A stretch of 8,160 nucleotides of DNA from Conexibacter sp. (lineage in GTDB: Bacteria; Actinomycetota; Thermoleophilia; Solirubrobacterales; Solirubrobacteraceae): NCBI GenBank assembly GCA_025964295.1, contig JAOPZD010000024.1, positions 1 through 8,160 of the forward strand, in the 5' to 3' direction. The notes beneath the pieces are model-generated. The model had not been told where the DNA came from. It made no database searches and saw nothing but the letters and a program-made list of their open reading frames with translations. The position numbers and the translations under genes are program-made. How positions within the stretch are numbered: position 1 is the first letter of the stretch; each line of letters starts with the position of its first letter. Shown one piece after another: positions 7,260 through 8,160 of this stretch.

Positions 7260-7306
7260 TCGAGGGACGACTCAACCGCGATAGTCGCGGTTCAGTCGTC
7301 CCTCGA
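7260..7306. terminator. Long hairpin after the suf operon, likely (bidirectional) terminator
   Basis: Arms at 7260-7281 and 7285-7306 are inverted repeats of 22 bp with a single C-C mismatch (7273/7293) and a 3-nt TAG loop. The left arm begins TCGAGGGACGACT and the right arm ends AGTCGTCCCTCGA. In RNA the stem can extend 3 bp further with G-U pairs. No T-tract follows on either strand, so it would be a U-less hairpin terminator of the kind proposed for GC-rich Actinobacteria. It lies 31 nt after the sufU stop, between two convergent genes, which fits termination or 3'-end protection of both transcripts. Confidence 0.65.
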
Positions 7307-7418
7307 TGTCCGGGTCGGGGTTGCGGGGCGTGTTGGCCGGCGTAGTGCACGACAACTCGACCCACGTGCGGATCCGGGCACGTCGACCGGGAGGCGCCCG
7401 CGCCACGAACGCCCGCGT
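7307..7418. other. Intergenic remainder between the hairpin and the last gene, with a small secondary inverted repeat
   Basis: No gene-like frame with recognisable protein content is seen here. A 6-bp inverted repeat, ACGTGC (7364-7369) and GCACGT (7378-7383), flanks GGATCCGG and could form a small hairpin, perhaps a second terminator for the minus-strand gene. GCACG and TCGACC occur twice (7347-7362 spaced by 5 nt, 7378-7388 contiguous), a weak imperfect repeat. Confidence 0.3.
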
Positions 7419-8160
7419 CTAGGGCCGCTCGCCGGCCGCAGGCGCGTAGCCCGCGGCCAGGATCGTCTCCGTCCGGCTCATGCCGTTCGCGGCCTCGTCC
7501 GCGGGCGGGGTCAGCGACCACTCGCGGATCTCGGCGGTCCCGGGGTCGAAGACCACGCGGAACGCGCCGGCGCCGAGGAGCATCTGCGGCCCGTCGTAGC
7601 GCAACACGATGCCGTGGCCGTCGCGACCCTCGGCGTCCTTGATCGTTCCGAGGTCCTGCGCATGCGGGTCGCGCGCGAGGATGTCAAACAGCGCGGCGCG
7701 CTGCGGCGGGCTGAGCCGCGCGGCGACGAGCAGGTTGATGATGGAGTACGCGGTGAGGCTGTCGGGCGACGCGTGGGCGTTCCTGGCGTAGGCGGCGATG
7801 CGCGCGCGCAGCGCGGCGGCGATGCCGTCGCGGTCCTGCGGGAGGTCGGCCGGGTCGAGGCCGGCCAGCGGGCCGTCGCCGTAGGCGTAGGCGCCGTCGC
7901 GGGGCTTGTCGATGGCGTCGGCGCCGTCGCCGCCGTGGGCGGCGGCGACCGCTGGGTCCCCGGTGCTCCAGCGCCGGCCGCGCGCGGCGATCTCGCGCCC
8001 GTCCCAGCGGCCGCTGACCCACGTCTCGACCCGCTGCTCGTGGTGGTCGTCGGCGACGCGGCCGCCGTCGGTGTGGCGGTAGGTGAACGACTCCCGCAGC
8101 AGGACGTAGCGCCACGGCCCCGCGGGCGCCGGCTGCTCGGCGGCCACGGCGGCCGTGGCG
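7419..8160 (-). CDS. CU044_5270-like actinobacterial protein, C-terminal part (5' end outside the window)
   Basis: The frame is open from the window edge to a TAG at 7421-7419, at least 247 codons. A GTG at 8147 could be a start, but the frame stays open upstream with an alanine-rich stretch (ATAAVAAEQP). Related proteins have an N-terminal cytoplasmic part and one membrane helix before this region, so the gene most likely continues beyond position 8160. Numbering from that GTG, features resembling the CU044_5270 family are PWRYVLLRESFTYRH (11-25) followed by a WVSGRWDGRE strand, a PLAGLDPADLPQD segment (93-105), a helical AYSIINLLVAARLSPPQRAALFDILARDP block (132-160), and GHGIVLRY with AFRVVFDPGTAEIREWSL near the end. 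The family is common in Actinobacteria, often next to ECF sigma factors, and is guessed to have an extracytoplasmic or anti-sigma-associated role; no activity is established. It converges with sufU. Confidence 0.65.
   Translation of the reverse strand, partial: ATAAVAAEQPAPAGPWRYVLLRESFTYRHTDGGRVADDHHEQRVETWVSGRWDGREIAARGRRWSTGDPAVAAAHGGDGADAIDKPRDGAYAYGDGPLAGLDPADLPQDRDGIAAALRARIAAYARNAHASPDSLTAYSIINLLVAARLSPPQRAALFDILARDPHAQDLGTIKDAEGRDGHGIVLRYDGPQMLLGAGAFRVVFDPGTAEIREWSLTPPADEAANGMSRTETILAAGYAPAAGERP

Noticed and set aside
7225..7521. A 98-codon minus-strand frame spanning the post-suf intergenic region
   Set aside because: It runs through the long hairpin and overlaps the last gene in another frame. 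It has no ribosome binding site or recognisable content.
8133..8149. A short GC-rich inverted repeat (GCCACGGC/GCCGTGGC) near the window end
   Set aside because: It lies in an alanine-coding stretch of an open frame, where GCC-rich codons readily create such symmetry.

Overview
The window is uniformly GC-rich bacterial DNA with tightly packed genes. Codon use is strongly biased to G/C at third positions, and two genes appear to start directly at, or only 1-2 nt after, a predicted transcription start. Together with a CU044_5270-like protein, a bacterial lysyl-oxidase-family secreted protein and a SufS/SufU iron-sulfur system, this points to Actinomycetota. My best guess is the Thermoleophilia/Solirubrobacterales side, but this is an inference from gene content and no phylogeny was run.

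Layout. Positions 1-929 hold two minus-strand genes: a secreted lysyl-oxidase-family protein (111-929) and, 12 nt after its stop, the first 32-33 codons of a hydrophobic protein that leaves the window at position 1. A short divergent promoter region (930-1010) separates them from a plus-strand gene for a large polytopic membrane protein of the YfhO / PTPS-related (GT-C-like) type (1011-2756). A LysE/RhtB-type exporter follows (2796-3422). It converges on a minus-strand short-chain dehydrogenase (3419-4177), and the two stop codons share one CTAG. A 71-nt divergent region then leads into the iron-sulfur cluster block.

The iron-sulfur block (4249-7228, plus strand) is an Rrf2-family regulator with three cysteines, then sufC (ATPase), sufS (PLP cysteine desulfurase) and sufU (zinc-dependent sulfur acceptor). 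SufS mobilises sulfur from cysteine as a persulfide, SufU accepts it, and SufC is the ATPase of the SufBCD scaffold. The Rrf2 protein probably senses Fe-S status and controls the operon, and a perfect 5-bp inverted repeat overlaps its putative -10 box. Two things are atypical: sufB and sufD, which normally flank sufC, are absent from this cluster; and the SufU lacks the roughly 17-residue insertion that separates SufU from IscU, although its third cysteine motif is still SufU-like. A 22-bp-stem hairpin (7260-7306) closes the operon. Beyond it, a minus-strand CU044_5270-like gene (7419 to the window end) runs out of the window.

I see no mobile element, CRISPR array, tRNA or rRNA, and no clear evidence of a wholly new system. 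The most interesting material is the variant SUF operon, its regulator and operator, and the lysyl-oxidase homologue with a degraded copper site.
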